NCBI GenBank assembly: GCA_022447185.1
Contig: JAKVAY010000056.1
Location: forward strand, 1 to 58,876
Direction: 5' to 3'
Length of the DNA: 58,876 bases
Source: Fuerstiella sp.
Lineage (GTDB): Bacteria; Planctomycetota; Planctomycetia; Planctomycetales; Planctomycetaceae
Shown here piece after piece: positions 47,668-55,720 of the stretch (positions are counted from its first letter, which is position 1; each line of letters begins with the position of its first letter). The position numbers and the translations under genes were made by a program. A model generated the notes under the pieces. The model ran no database searches and was not told the origin of the DNA. It saw only the letters and a program-made list of their open reading frames with translations.

Positions 47668-50553
47668 ATGAGTGTTGGAACTGCCACACATTCCGGCCAT
47701 CCGAGTCGTCAAGGACAAGTCCCGACGGTGACTTGTAACACCAACGAGCTGCTGCAGGCCAGGCTGCAACAGCTCTGCGATGCCGGGATTGCGGTGTGCG
47801 TGTTTGTCGTACCTTTTACTATGGCGGGACTTCGCGAATATGGCGTTGCGTTGTTCGTGCTTTGCAGTTTTGTCGTGGGAATTGCCTGGGCCGCGCAGCA
47901 ATTACTGTCTCCAGTGTCGAACTCACCGGTCGCAGGGGCAGCTTCTATTGCAGGGCTGACAATCGGACTGGTTTGGCTGCAGCTTCAGCCACTGCCCGAT
48001 CATCTGCTGAGCAGTCTGTCGCCATTCAGTTTCCGTTTCCTGACACTGTGGGGATCGCCTGAAGGACGGATTCTGAGTCACGACGAATGGAACCGAATTT
48101 CCATGACGCCGGAAGCAACTCGATCGGGCCTTGTTCTGTTGCTGGCTTACGTCATTTTCTTTCTCACACTCGTGCAGCGTCTGCGCACGCAGCACGATAC
48201 GGATCGTCTCATCAAGGCGATCGGGATCTCTGCAGTGGCTATGGGAATCATCGGCATTGCCCAAATGGTGATTGGTGACGACCGTTTTCTATGGATGATC
48301 GACCACCCAACTCGTACTGCCAGCTGGCCTGCGAAAGGAACATTTACGAACCAAAACCACTTTGCACATTTTCTGGCGCTGGGAATCGGTCCCCTGCTGT
48401 GGTGGTGGCAGTCCTTCGAGCAGGGTGACGAGGTAATTCAGCCACGGAAAAGATCCGCCTGGGGGTCATCAGTACGAAACCGGCCACCTCACCAGAACAC
48501 CCGTTTGTCACGAAAAGGCAGCCAATGGCCCAGGCTCCTTATCGGCGGTGGGGCGGCTGTTCTCACAATCGGTGCTTTGTACAGCCTTTCTCGAGGTGGC
48601 ACCGCAGTGTTTCTGGTGGCAGCCACCATTGCGCTGTGTGCCGCTGGTTGCAGCCGGCGGTCCGTGTTGCGACTATTCGTCTCGCTTTCCGTCTTTCTCG
48701 TGGCGGTGATACTGGCATTCGGAATGGAAGAACTCACTTCTCGCTGGAATGAGGTGGTTCAGGCCGGATCGATTGAGGAACTCTCACACGGACGCTGGGC
48801 GCTCTGGACCTCGCTCTCTCACGCTGTCTTGGAATTCTGGCCATCCGGATCAGGTGTCGGCAGTCACGCGGACATCTATCCGATCTGGATGTCGGAACAG
48901 TTCCGGTCCCGATTCTCGCACGCTGAGTGTGGCTACCTGCAGATTCTGGTGGAAACAGGGCTGCCTGGTTTGATGCTGCTCCTGTCGGGAATCGGCCTCT
49001 GTGTGGTGTGGTGCGTCCGTGGCTGGTCTGCGGGGACCAGACATCAGCGACGGCGCATCCTGGCCTTGGCTGCAGGACTTGCGGCCAGTGTTTTGCATTC
49101 ATTGATTGATTTTGTCTGGTACATCCCGGGATGCATGATTCTGACCCTGGCGATTGCGGCATGTGTCAGTCGCTGCAGTCATCTGGCGAGATCTGCGAGG
49201 CGATCTGGTAAGCCACCAGAGACACGCTTTGCCACGATGCTGGCTGGCACCTTGATTGTTTCCATTCTTCCGATCGGACATTTGTTTGCGGATACGATTC
49301 GACGAGATCTCGGTGCGTCGCAGCACTGGCAGTCTTTTCACAACAGCATGAGAGAAATTGTCGAAGATCACGACTATAACAGCACGGAGATGCTGAATGA
49401 CCGCCTGGAATTTTTGATTGGCAGGCTCGAACAATGCACGTTGACCAATCCATTTCATCACGAAGCACACGCAGCCCTCGCTCCGTTGTATCTGCTGCGT
49501 TTTGAAAAACGGAGCAAAGCTGGTGCCAATCAGATGACGCTGCAGGATGTTCGTAACACTGTGCAGCAGGCCGAATTCGAATCCGGCAGTGAGATGCATG
49601 AATGGCTGGTCCGGGCTTTTGGTGATGATATCAAAGATCTGTACAGAGCCATGCGGACGGCTCGTCTGGCGATTCAGAAACGCCCATTGTGCAGCGAGTC
49701 CTACATTGTTCTGTCGGAAACCGCATTTCTTGCCGGAGCTTCACGCGATGAACTTGAGGCAATCATTGATCAGGCGGTCTGTGTGAGGCCCCATGAACCC
49801 CGTGTGCTGTACGCCGCCGGTCTGCTGGAAAATGATTCGAATAATGAGGAATCTGCATGGCAACTATGGCGACACGCAGCTGCTCTTGATTCCGGAATCG
49901 CACGTCAAATTGTGGGTCGTTTCGTTAACCGACTGCCGGTTGCTCAGCTGATCGAACGATTGTCCCCGGACAGGTCAACCTACTGGATTCTCTACGACGT
50001 ATTCCGTCGCAACGAGCGTCCGGAGGACCAGAAGACAATCGCCACTGCCTTTGCAAATGATCACCTGAAATTACTTAGGGAGGACGATGCGGTCACCGCA
50101 GCTGATTTCAGAATCTATGCAACTTTACTGGACGAAGCTGAATATGACCAGGACGCTCTCTGGTGCCGTAGACACGCCGTCAGACTGCAGCCGGAATACT
50201 TGCCGACAAGACGTCTTCTGGCTCGGACGCTCATCACCCAGGGTCAGCTGGAAGATGCGCAACGTGAACTAAACTGGCTGCGTGTACGACTGCCGAACGA
50301 TCAGAAAATTGTAAACCTGATCAATGAAGTTGAATCCCGACTGGCCATGGAACGTTTGTCACCGGGACGGAGCGGTGGCGCACGAATTTCCTCGCACTTA
50401 ATCTCAGGGCAGAACTCGGGGACGACGCCAGGCACGTCCGTAGTCGACATGGAATTCCAGCCACCAGAATTTTCGCACGGTACCACACCTGCGATGACAT
50501 CACGATATACGATTCACCAGGCACGAAGTGACCCAGTCAACCGTCAAAACTGA
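47668..50553 (+). CDS. O-antigen ligase/polymerase-like membrane protein with TPR-rich C-terminus
   Basis: A 961-residue protein that probably polymerises or ligates sugar chains. The first 540 residues have about twelve membrane segments and the Wzy/WaaL-type large loop with GTFTNQNHFAHFLALGI, LYSLSRGG and GSGVGSHADIYP. After a further membrane segment near 530 the last 400 residues are helical and TPR-like (EPRVLYAAGLLENDSNNEESAWQLW, YLPTRRLLARTLITQGQLED), facing one side of the membrane. This ligase-plus-TPR design is common in planctomycetes and some deltaproteobacteria. It is coupled to the kinase gene. Confidence 0.9.
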   Translation: MSVGTATHSGHPSRQGQVPTVTCNTNELLQARLQQLCDAGIAVCVFVVPFTMAGLREYGVALFVLCSFVVGIAWAAQQLLSPVSNSPVAGAASIAGLTIGLVWLQLQPLPDHLLSSLSPFSFRFLTLWGSPEGRILSHDEWNRISMTPEATRSGLVLLLAYVIFFLTLVQRLRTQHDTDRLIKAIGISAVAMGIIGIAQMVIGDDRFLWMIDHPTRTASWPAKGTFTNQNHFAHFLALGIGPLLWWWQSFEQGDEVIQPRKRSAWGSSVRNRPPHQNTRLSRKGSQWPRLLIGGGAAVLTIGALYSLSRGGTAVFLVAATIALCAAGCSRRSVLRLFVSLSVFLVAVILAFGMEELTSRWNEVVQAGSIEELSHGRWALWTSLSHAVLEFWPSGSGVGSHADIYPIWMSEQFRSRFSHAECGYLQILVETGLPGLMLLLSGIGLCVVWCVRGWSAGTRHQRRRILALAAGLAASVLHSLIDFVWYIPGCMILTLAIAACVSRCSHLARSARRSGKPPETRFATMLAGTLIVSILPIGHLFADTIRRDLGASQHWQSFHNSMREIVEDHDYNSTEMLNDRLEFLIGRLEQCTLTNPFHHEAHAALAPLYLLRFEKRSKAGANQMTLQDVRNTVQQAEFESGSEMHEWLVRAFGDDIKDLYRAMRTARLAIQKRPLCSESYIVLSETAFLAGASRDELEAIIDQAVCVRPHEPRVLYAAGLLENDSNNEESAWQLWRHAAALDSGIARQIVGRFVNRLPVAQLIERLSPDRSTYWILYDVFRRNERPEDQKTIATAFANDHLKLLREDDAVTAADFRIYATLLDEAEYDQDALWCRRHAVRLQPEYLPTRRLLARTLITQGQLEDAQRELNWLRVRLPNDQKIVNLINEVESRLAMERLSPGRSGGARISSHLISGQNSGTTPGTSVVDMEFQPPEFSHGTTPAMTSRYTIHQARSDPVNRQN

Positions 50554-50709
50554 TGGATCGTTAAACACCCGCCACTGGTAAGGATTGAAATCAACCAGAC
50601 TCTGAACAGACGAAATCAGGAACATATTTCAGCCCCGAGCAGTCCGGAGTTTTCCTGACGTGAGGTCTGGCAGTATCCGGGATCTGACAGGATTTGAAGA
50701 GGATAAATC

Positions 50710-52269
50710 ATGCTCACGGATCGAGCAGAAGGATTGATGCGATTCAGTCGTATCACTAAATATGCAGTGGTTGCTGTCAGTTGTTTCACAACTGCCTGTC
50801 TGACGGCGACGAATGATGGATTGGTGACCGCAATCCAGGCAGCTTTGCTGCCAACTTTGACGATGTTTTTTGCGCAACTTGCGTGTGGTCCATCATGGTT
50901 CACATGGAGTGGCACGCATTTTCGTCGTCCCGTCTGGACTTCCATTTACATGACAGTTCTGGACAGCATTCTGGCGGGGCTGGTCCTTCTTGCTCTACGG
51001 TCGCTGATGCCGACAGGATCCACCATTACCATTCCCTTGCGCGCCTGCTTTCTGACCGCCGTTACGATGCTGTTGTTGCTCAATCGATTTCTGCCCGCGG
51101 TTCTGTCATCACTCATGTTCCGCAGAATCCGTCGTTCGCGGATTCTGGTCCTGGGACAAGCAGATGCGAGACAGGTCGTTCATCGTCAGCTGGATCTTGC
51201 TCAGTGCGTTGGTCTCGAAATTGTTGAAAGGGATGCCGTCGATGAGCGCAGCGGTCTGAGTCTTTTTAACCCGGATGAAGCCAGGACCAGCGGGTCAAAG
51301 GTCACTTCCCTCCACAGTCGCATTGAACGACCAGCGTCTCCTCATGCTGTCGATCGAGTGATTTTTGTGCGCAAGAATGCCAGCGACGAGGTGATGAAGC
51401 AGCAACAGGAGATTCATCGCCGCTGTGACGCTGCCGGGCTGCCGTTCACTGTGTATACGGAAAAACAATCGGTTCTGCATCAAACGACCATACCAGCGCC
51501 GGGCGATTCTTCGACGGGTTTGCCCGCTGGCCAGGAGCCGCTTCAGAACCCGGTCAATCAGGCGATCAAACGCAGCCTGGACTTTCTGATCTCCGTTCCT
51601 TTTGTGGTGTTTGTGCTGCCACCGCTGTGTGTCCTGGTTCGGCTCATTCACCGGATTGAGTCTCCTGGACCTCTGTTCTACCGGCAGGAACGTTGTGGGC
51701 GAAATGGTTCTATGTTTCACATATTTAAATTTCGGACGATGCATGTTCCGGAACCTGGTCAGACGGATCTGGAAGACAATCCCGCTCCTCGAATCTTTGA
51801 ACTCGGTGCCATTCTGAGGGACTCTCGACTGGACGAAATTCCTCAATTTCTCAATGTGCTGGCAGGGACCATGAGTATTGTGGGACCTCGGGCTCACCAT
51901 GCGCAGGACCGCGTTAAATTCACTGAACAGGTTTCGCAGTATCCGATGAGAATGCAGGCCAAACCTGGAATTACGGGTCCGGCTCAATACAAGGAATATT
52001 GCGGTGTGTTTCATCGTGACAGTGTGGAATCACGCGTCTCCTGTGACCTTGATTACATCAATCAGTGGACCATCCAGTCTGACTTAGTCCTGATGTTAAA
52101 GACCGGAAGAGTCATTGGCGAATCGCTGTTTTACGCCATGATCCGCAAATTTGAGAGTCGAGTCGCAACATCTGCCCAGGCAGCAACGTTCAGCCATCCC
52201 ACCCTGGCTGCGGTTGGCGAAGGTGACTCATTCCAACGATCATCCTCACACCACCGGCGGGCTGTATGA
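50710..52269 (+). CDS. Polyprenyl glycosylphosphotransferase (sugar transferase)
   Basis: Starts a repeat unit by moving a sugar phosphate to the lipid carrier undecaprenyl phosphate. The 519-residue protein has four membrane segments in its first 135 residues, a nucleotide-binding-like middle (RILVLGQADARQVVHRQL) and a bacterial sugar-transferase domain at about 285-490: AIKRSLDFLISVPFVVF, GPLFYRQERCGRNGSMFHIF, KFRTM, LDEIPQFLNVLAGTMSIVGP. The start is the ATG at 50710 with GAGG 8 bases upstream. A 156-base gap separates it from the ligase gene; it closes the operon. No other glycosyltransferase or flippase is present. Confidence 0.93.
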   Translation: MLTDRAEGLMRFSRITKYAVVAVSCFTTACLTATNDGLVTAIQAALLPTLTMFFAQLACGPSWFTWSGTHFRRPVWTSIYMTVLDSILAGLVLLALRSLMPTGSTITIPLRACFLTAVTMLLLLNRFLPAVLSSLMFRRIRRSRILVLGQADARQVVHRQLDLAQCVGLEIVERDAVDERSGLSLFNPDEARTSGSKVTSLHSRIERPASPHAVDRVIFVRKNASDEVMKQQQEIHRRCDAAGLPFTVYTEKQSVLHQTTIPAPGDSSTGLPAGQEPLQNPVNQAIKRSLDFLISVPFVVFVLPPLCVLVRLIHRIESPGPLFYRQERCGRNGSMFHIFKFRTMHVPEPGQTDLEDNPAPRIFELGAILRDSRLDEIPQFLNVLAGTMSIVGPRAHHAQDRVKFTEQVSQYPMRMQAKPGITGPAQYKEYCGVFHRDSVESRVSCDLDYINQWTIQSDLVLMLKTGRVIGESLFYAMIRKFESRVATSAQAATFSHPTLAAVGEGDSFQRSSSHHRRAV

Positions 52270-52415
52270 TTCCGGCCATTGGCGCAGAACATACGTATCG
52301 ATACGGGGTTTTTGAAGGAGACACCTTAGAGCTTGTTTTCTGAGATGTAACGTACTTCCCCGTCTGCTCGGCCAGGAAACAGGAATCTGCGAATCACCTG
52401 GCGAGCTTATTCGAT

Positions 52416-52718
52416 TTAACGTGGACGCACTGGCGTATCACGTGGCGGTTCCGGACCTTCCAGGATTGCTATCACGGCTTCAACAGCGACTTCAGCATCG
52501 GGGCCCTGTGCAAAAAGCGTCAGTGGAGCTCCGTGAGTCGCTGCAAGCAGCATCAGATCTGATGCCGAACGTGCGTCCGCCCGACGGCTGTTAAACTCAA
52601 TCTGACACTGACAATCCAGATCACTGAGTGATGTCACGACACGCGAAATGGGCGCAAGGTGTAACCCGTTGACAATGCCCAGCGTGATTTTACGAGTCAC
52701 ATCTGCCACAATCCCCAT
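52416..52718 (-). CDS. HPr-family phosphocarrier protein with altered active site
   Basis: Small PTS phosphocarrier, third gene of the hpf-ptsN-HPr cluster. From the ATG at 52718 it has 100 residues; a GTG at 52700 would give the usual 94, a GTG at 52733 a few more. The phospho-histidine region reads GIVNGLHLAPISRVVTS. The His is kept, but the Arg two residues later, which assists phosphotransfer in canonical HPr (H-x-R-P), is Ala. The regulatory-serine region is present as SASDLMLLAA. It should receive phosphate from enzyme I (the gene at 5.5 kb) and feed the IIA protein encoded just upstream, unless the missing Arg disables it. Confidence 0.85.
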   Translation of the reverse strand: MGIVADVTRKITLGIVNGLHLAPISRVVTSLSDLDCQCQIEFNSRRADARSASDLMLLAATHGAPLTLFAQGPDAEVAVEAVIAILEGPEPPRDTPVRPR

Positions 52719-52802
52719 CCCGACTACTTTCACACCTGCATCTGCTGCAGGTATTTTCCACGTTCCCGCATGAACGCACAGGAGGATGAGACAGCGGGAT
52801 CG

Positions 52803-53288
52803 TCACTCTTCGGTATCTTCGCCGTTATCTATGTCGGCTTCTTCGAGATTTCCCCAGATTGCTGCTGTGGTTTTAGCCTGACGCAGAAAACTGCAAAAAT
52901 CCTGGCCTCGAAGATGGCGGGAAATATTTTCCAGTCCTCGCAGATGGTCCCCTGGACGGTCCAGTGGCGACACCAGCAAAAACAGGATATAGACGGGCTC
53001 GCCGTCGAGACTGGCAAAATCGACGCCCTCTTCACTGACAGCAACCGTTGCCACAAGCTCATTCACCGCCGGATGCTTCGTGTGAGGAACGGCAACACCG
53101 TTTCCAATTCCTGTTGACCCAAGTTCTTCTCTCTTCAGGACTGCAGCCACCACTTCATCTTCATCTTCCGATTTAATGACGCCGTTATTTTTCAGACCGG
53201 CCACCATTTCTCGAATGACGTCCTCTTTAGAGGACGCTTTCAGCTTAGGAATAATGGCGTCTTTGATGACGAATTCTGTCAGTTTCAT
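52803..53288 (-). CDS. ptsN: PTS IIA-Ntr-like protein
   Basis: A 161-residue single-domain IIA of the fructose/nitrogen type, normally a regulator and not a sugar carrier. The start [19 protein letters not shown] and the phosphorylation site [12 protein letters not shown] (His69) are plain, followed by [24 protein letters not shown] typical of the family. The C-terminus is acidic. It lies 70 bases downstream of hpf and 84 upstream of HPr on the same strand, the arrangement seen behind rpoN in many bacteria. rpoN itself is not here. Confidence 0.93.
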   Translation of the reverse strand: MKLTEFVIKDAIIPKLKASSKEDVIREMVAGLKNNGVIKSEDEDEVVAAVLKREELGSTGIGNGVAVPHTKHPAVNELVATVAVSEEGVDFASLDGEPVYILFLLVSPLDRPGDHLRGLENISRHLRGQDFCSFLRQAKTTAAIWGNLEEADIDNGEDTEE

Positions 53289-53357
53289 TTCGTTCCAGCT
53301 CTACGGCAGTTCCGTTATTTGAGATGTGTAATGTAGTTGTTTGTTCCGAATCTTCTC

Positions 53358-53732
53358 TCAGACCTTTTCATCGGCTGGATCGGCGTCATCCGATTCTTCG
53401 TTTTCGTCAGAATTAACCATCTCGCTCACGGATTTGTCACGACGACGATCCCTGAGTTTCTCCTTGTACCGATGGACCTGGTGTTCCATTTTTTGCAATG
53501 TTCTGTCGAAGGTTGTTCCTGCATCTTCGCCTTCAACATACGCCACGATCGTGTGGTACCCCTCGATCTCCACCAGCATTTCGACGTTGACTCGTTCCGA
53601 TTCAAACTCGAATGTCACATTGATTTCACTCACCTGGCCCAGATATCGAACCAGCTTTTCAGATTTTCGAGTTACATATTCACTTAGATCCGGCTTGATA
53701 TTGCCGTGCCTGGCAGTAATCGCAACCTGCAT
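53358..53732 (-). CDS. hpf: Ribosome hibernation promoting factor / sigma-54 modulation protein
   Basis: Binds idle ribosomes and promotes dimer or inactive forms under stress. From the ATG at 53732 (MQVAITARHGNIKPDLSEYV) it has 124 residues, so it is the short form, lacking the dimerising C-terminal domain of long HPF. Conserved stretches: KLVRYLGQVSEINVTFE, VNVEMLVEIEGYHTIVAYVEGED, DRTLQKMEHQVHRYKEKLRDRR. The tail is very acidic. The frame is open to 53921, but that part is not family-like. It is first in the hpf-ptsN-HPr cluster. Confidence 0.94.
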   Translation of the reverse strand: MQVAITARHGNIKPDLSEYVTRKSEKLVRYLGQVSEINVTFEFESERVNVEMLVEIEGYHTIVAYVEGEDAGTTFDRTLQKMEHQVHRYKEKLRDRRRDKSVSEMVNSDENEESDDADPADEKV

Positions 53733-53943
53733 CGAATGTCTTTCTGCCGAAACGTCACACCGAACCCCGGGGAAATTCGCAAAGACGTTGCAAACGTCCG
53801 CCGAGAGTTGAATAGCCGGATAAGGTCCGATTTTAGCCGCGGGCGCAGCGGAAGGAAAGTGCCGCCGTCTGGTTCCCGGTGAAAAGAACTTCGACAGAAC
53901 AGTCCGATTACGAATAACCACCTGACAACCCTGCGATTCGTTG

Positions 53944-53972
53944 TTGACAGATGGGTTCTCGCGCCGTTCAAT
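53944..53972 (+). promoter_or_regulatory. Predicted sigma-70 promoter of the RNA methyltransferase gene
   Basis: TTGACA (53944-53949), a perfect -35, is followed after 17 bases by TTCAAT (53967-53972), four of six matches to the -10. Transcription would start near 53979, upstream of both candidate start codons. It lies in the 309-base gap shared with the divergent hpf cluster, where nothing else is seen. Confidence 0.55.
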
Positions 53973-54041
53973 CGCGCTTCATCTCTGTTTTCATACACGA
54001 TAGCGGCCGGTATGCCGTTCCTTTTTGCTTGTGACCCGGCT

Positions 54042-55190
54042 ATGCCGCAATTTGACCTTATCGCGACCGCCACCTTCGGTCTGGAAAATGTGGTCGCACG
54101 GGAACTGAAGGACCTGGGATATTCGAATTGCCGGGTTTCTGACGGGCGCGTACTGTTTTCCGGGGATGAACATGACATTGCTCGCTGTAATCTGTGGCTA
54201 AGGTCGGCAGATCGTCTGTTGATTCGGTTGGGGGAATTTCCTGCCGGTGATTTTGGGGCACTCTTTGACAAAACCATTGATCTGCCGTGGAATGAACTGC
54301 TGCCTGTCGATGCTGAATTCCCGGTCAGTGGACGCTCTGTGCGATCCAGGCTCAAGAGCGTTCCCAGTGTGCAGGGATGCGTTAAAAAGGCGATCGTGGA
54401 AAATCTCAAGCGGCGTTACAACCGTTTTCGATTTGACGAGTCCGGCACACAATATCCCATCGAAGTTTCCCTGTTGAAAGATGTAGCCACTCTGACCATT
54501 GATACTTCCGGTCCCGGACTACACAAACGTGGCTATCGACAGTTGACGGGTCGGGCTCCTCTTCGGGAAACGATGGCAGCCGGGCTGGTTCAGTTGAGTT
54601 ACTGGAATCGTGAACGGCTGTTGATCGATCCCTTCTGTGGCAGCGGAACCATTCCAATCGAAGCCGCCCTCCTGGGCCGCAATATAGCACCCGGCCTGGG
54701 ACGTTCATTCCTCTGTGAAGACTGGCACTGGATGGACCGGAGTGTCTTTCGCGATGCACGCACTGCCGCCAGAGATGCTCGTCTGCCAAAGTTGTCTGAA
54801 ACGATTTTGGCTTATGACCATGACCCGGCCGCCATTCGCCTTTCAGAACGAAGTGCTACGGACGCCGGCGTGGCCGTCGACATTCGGTTTCGGCGCCAGG
54901 AGGTCAGTGACCTCAAATCAAAGCGAGAGTATGGTTGTATCGTCACGAATCCACCGTATGGGGAGCGTCTGGGTGATACCGAAGAAGTCGAAGCCGTGTA
55001 TCGCGAGCTGGGTCGGATCTTTACTCCGCTGAACACGTGGAGCATCTATGTGCTTACGTCGAATCGCTGGTTCGAAAAGCACTATGGCCGTCGAGCACCT
55101 CGACGCCGCAAGCTGTACAATGGCCGTCTGGAGTGCCAGTACTACCAGTATCCCGGGCCCCGACCGCCGGACCCTCAATCATCCGAATAA
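54042..55190 (+). CDS. THUMP-domain class I RNA methyltransferase (RlmL/RlmK N-terminal type)
   Basis: Probably methylates guanine N2 in 23S rRNA. About 382 residues: a ferredoxin-like and THUMP region (FDLIATATFGLENVVARELKDLGY), then a SAM-dependent methyltransferase with LLIDPFCGSGTIPIEAALLGRNIAPGL, AYDHDPAAIRLS and the catalytic VTNPPYGERLGD. It corresponds to the RlmL half of E. coli RlmKL and ends where the RlmK half would begin. I chose the ATG at 54042 because the family begins MxxFDLIATATFGLE; an ATG at 54012 adds ten residues. There is no Shine-Dalgarno for either. Confidence 0.9.
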   Translation: MPQFDLIATATFGLENVVARELKDLGYSNCRVSDGRVLFSGDEHDIARCNLWLRSADRLLIRLGEFPAGDFGALFDKTIDLPWNELLPVDAEFPVSGRSVRSRLKSVPSVQGCVKKAIVENLKRRYNRFRFDESGTQYPIEVSLLKDVATLTIDTSGPGLHKRGYRQLTGRAPLRETMAAGLVQLSYWNRERLLIDPFCGSGTIPIEAALLGRNIAPGLGRSFLCEDWHWMDRSVFRDARTAARDARLPKLSETILAYDHDPAAIRLSERSATDAGVAVDIRFRRQEVSDLKSKREYGCIVTNPPYGERLGDTEEVEAVYRELGRIFTPLNTWSIYVLTSNRWFEKHYGRRAPRRRKLYNGRLECQYYQYPGPRPPDPQSSE

Positions 55191-55230
55191 TTTGTTCCTC
55201 GCGGTCTGCTCTCGAAGAGAGATGATTCAT

Positions 55231-55239
55231 TGGTATAAT
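55231..55239 (+). promoter_or_regulatory. Extended -10 promoter upstream of the selenoprotein gene
   Basis: TGGTATAAT is a perfect extended -10 element (TGn-TATAAT). The -35 region is poor, as expected for this promoter type. A start near 55246 would give a leader of about 107 bases. Confidence 0.55.
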
Positions 55240-55264
55240 CACGGACCCGAACTTTAAAGGGCTT

Positions 55265-55280
55265 CGTGACCTCGGTCACG
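55265..55280 (+). promoter_or_regulatory. 7-bp interrupted palindrome in the selenoprotein leader
   Basis: CGTGACC-TC-GGTCACG, seven perfect pairs, lies about 20 bases after the predicted transcription start and 73 before the start codon. As RNA it would form a six-pair stem with a CTCG loop; as DNA it could be a repressor site. Either could link expression to selenium or redox state, which is speculation. Confidence 0.4.
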
Positions 55281-55352
55281 GTTGAACCTGCATTCGGGTT
55301 CGTAACTCATCAACGGAAACTCATACAGCTGCCAGTCAACGGGAAGTAATCC

Positions 55353-55565
55353 ATGAAGATCTCAATCACTTACTGCGTGATGTGAAACTACACACCACAG
55401 GCTGCCGGTCTGGCAGCAGCAATTAAAGAAGCGGTTGGCGTCGACGCCGAACTTATCGAGGGGTCAGGAGGTGTCTTCGACGTAACAGTTGACGGGCGAA
55501 TAATTTACAGCAAACACGACACCAATCGATTTCCGGAACACTCTGAAATCCTTAGTCAGCTGTAA
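55353..55565 (+). CDS. SelW/Rdx-family selenoprotein with in-frame TGA (selenocysteine)
   Basis: A 70-residue thioredoxin-like protein read only if the TGA at 55383-55385 codes for selenocysteine (residue 11). It starts MKISITYCVM, then U, then NYTPQAAGLAAAIKEAV, giving the redox motif Cys8-Val-Met-Sec11. Downstream residues VDAELIEGSGGVFDVTVDGR and FPEHSEILSQL match what I know of bacterial SelW/Rdx proteins, where many have CxxC or CxxU. The ATG has GGAAG 7 bases upstream. A SECIS-like hairpin starts 15 bases after the TGA, and an extended -10 promoter lies upstream. Rdx proteins are thought to handle redox of thiols; the bacterial role is not settled. A sequencing error of a Cys codon is the alternative. 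Selenium machinery genes (selA, selB, selC, selD) are not in the window. Confidence 0.88.
55401..55417 (+). promoter_or_regulatory. Bacterial SECIS-like hairpin
   Basis: GCTGCC-GGTCT-GGCAGC: six perfect G/C-rich pairs closing the loop GGTCT, inside the coding sequence of the SelW-like gene. The loop begins at base 22 after the TGA. In E. coli fdhF the same GGUCU sits in the apical loop at about base 19, where SelB contacts it. Distance and loop fit a bacterial SECIS; a bulged U is not evident. Confidence 0.75.
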
Positions 55566-55720
55566 ATGACGTAAGACAGCAACTCAATGTTGCCGAATAC
55601 GTTGGCAGAGAGGATGCTGTTCTGTGTAAGTCGGTTGACAACCCATTTCATTCGAGGGTCGATCGGACAGTATTATGTCTCCATTGTGTTCCATGACCTT
55701 GACCAGCACTGGAACACTCA

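Noticed and set aside
52294..52305. Palindrome CGTATCGATACG after the sugar transferase as a terminator
   Set aside because: The stem is only four pairs once a loop is allowed, although GGGGTTTTT follows.
53733..53921. N-terminal extension of hpf to 53921
   Set aside because: The frame is open, but the extension is low-complexity and not family-like; HPF starts at MQVAITARHG.
55353..55385. Reading the TGA as a true stop giving a ten-residue peptide
   Set aside because: The sequence after the TGA matches the rest of the SelW/Rdx family in the same frame, which would not persist after a genuine stop.
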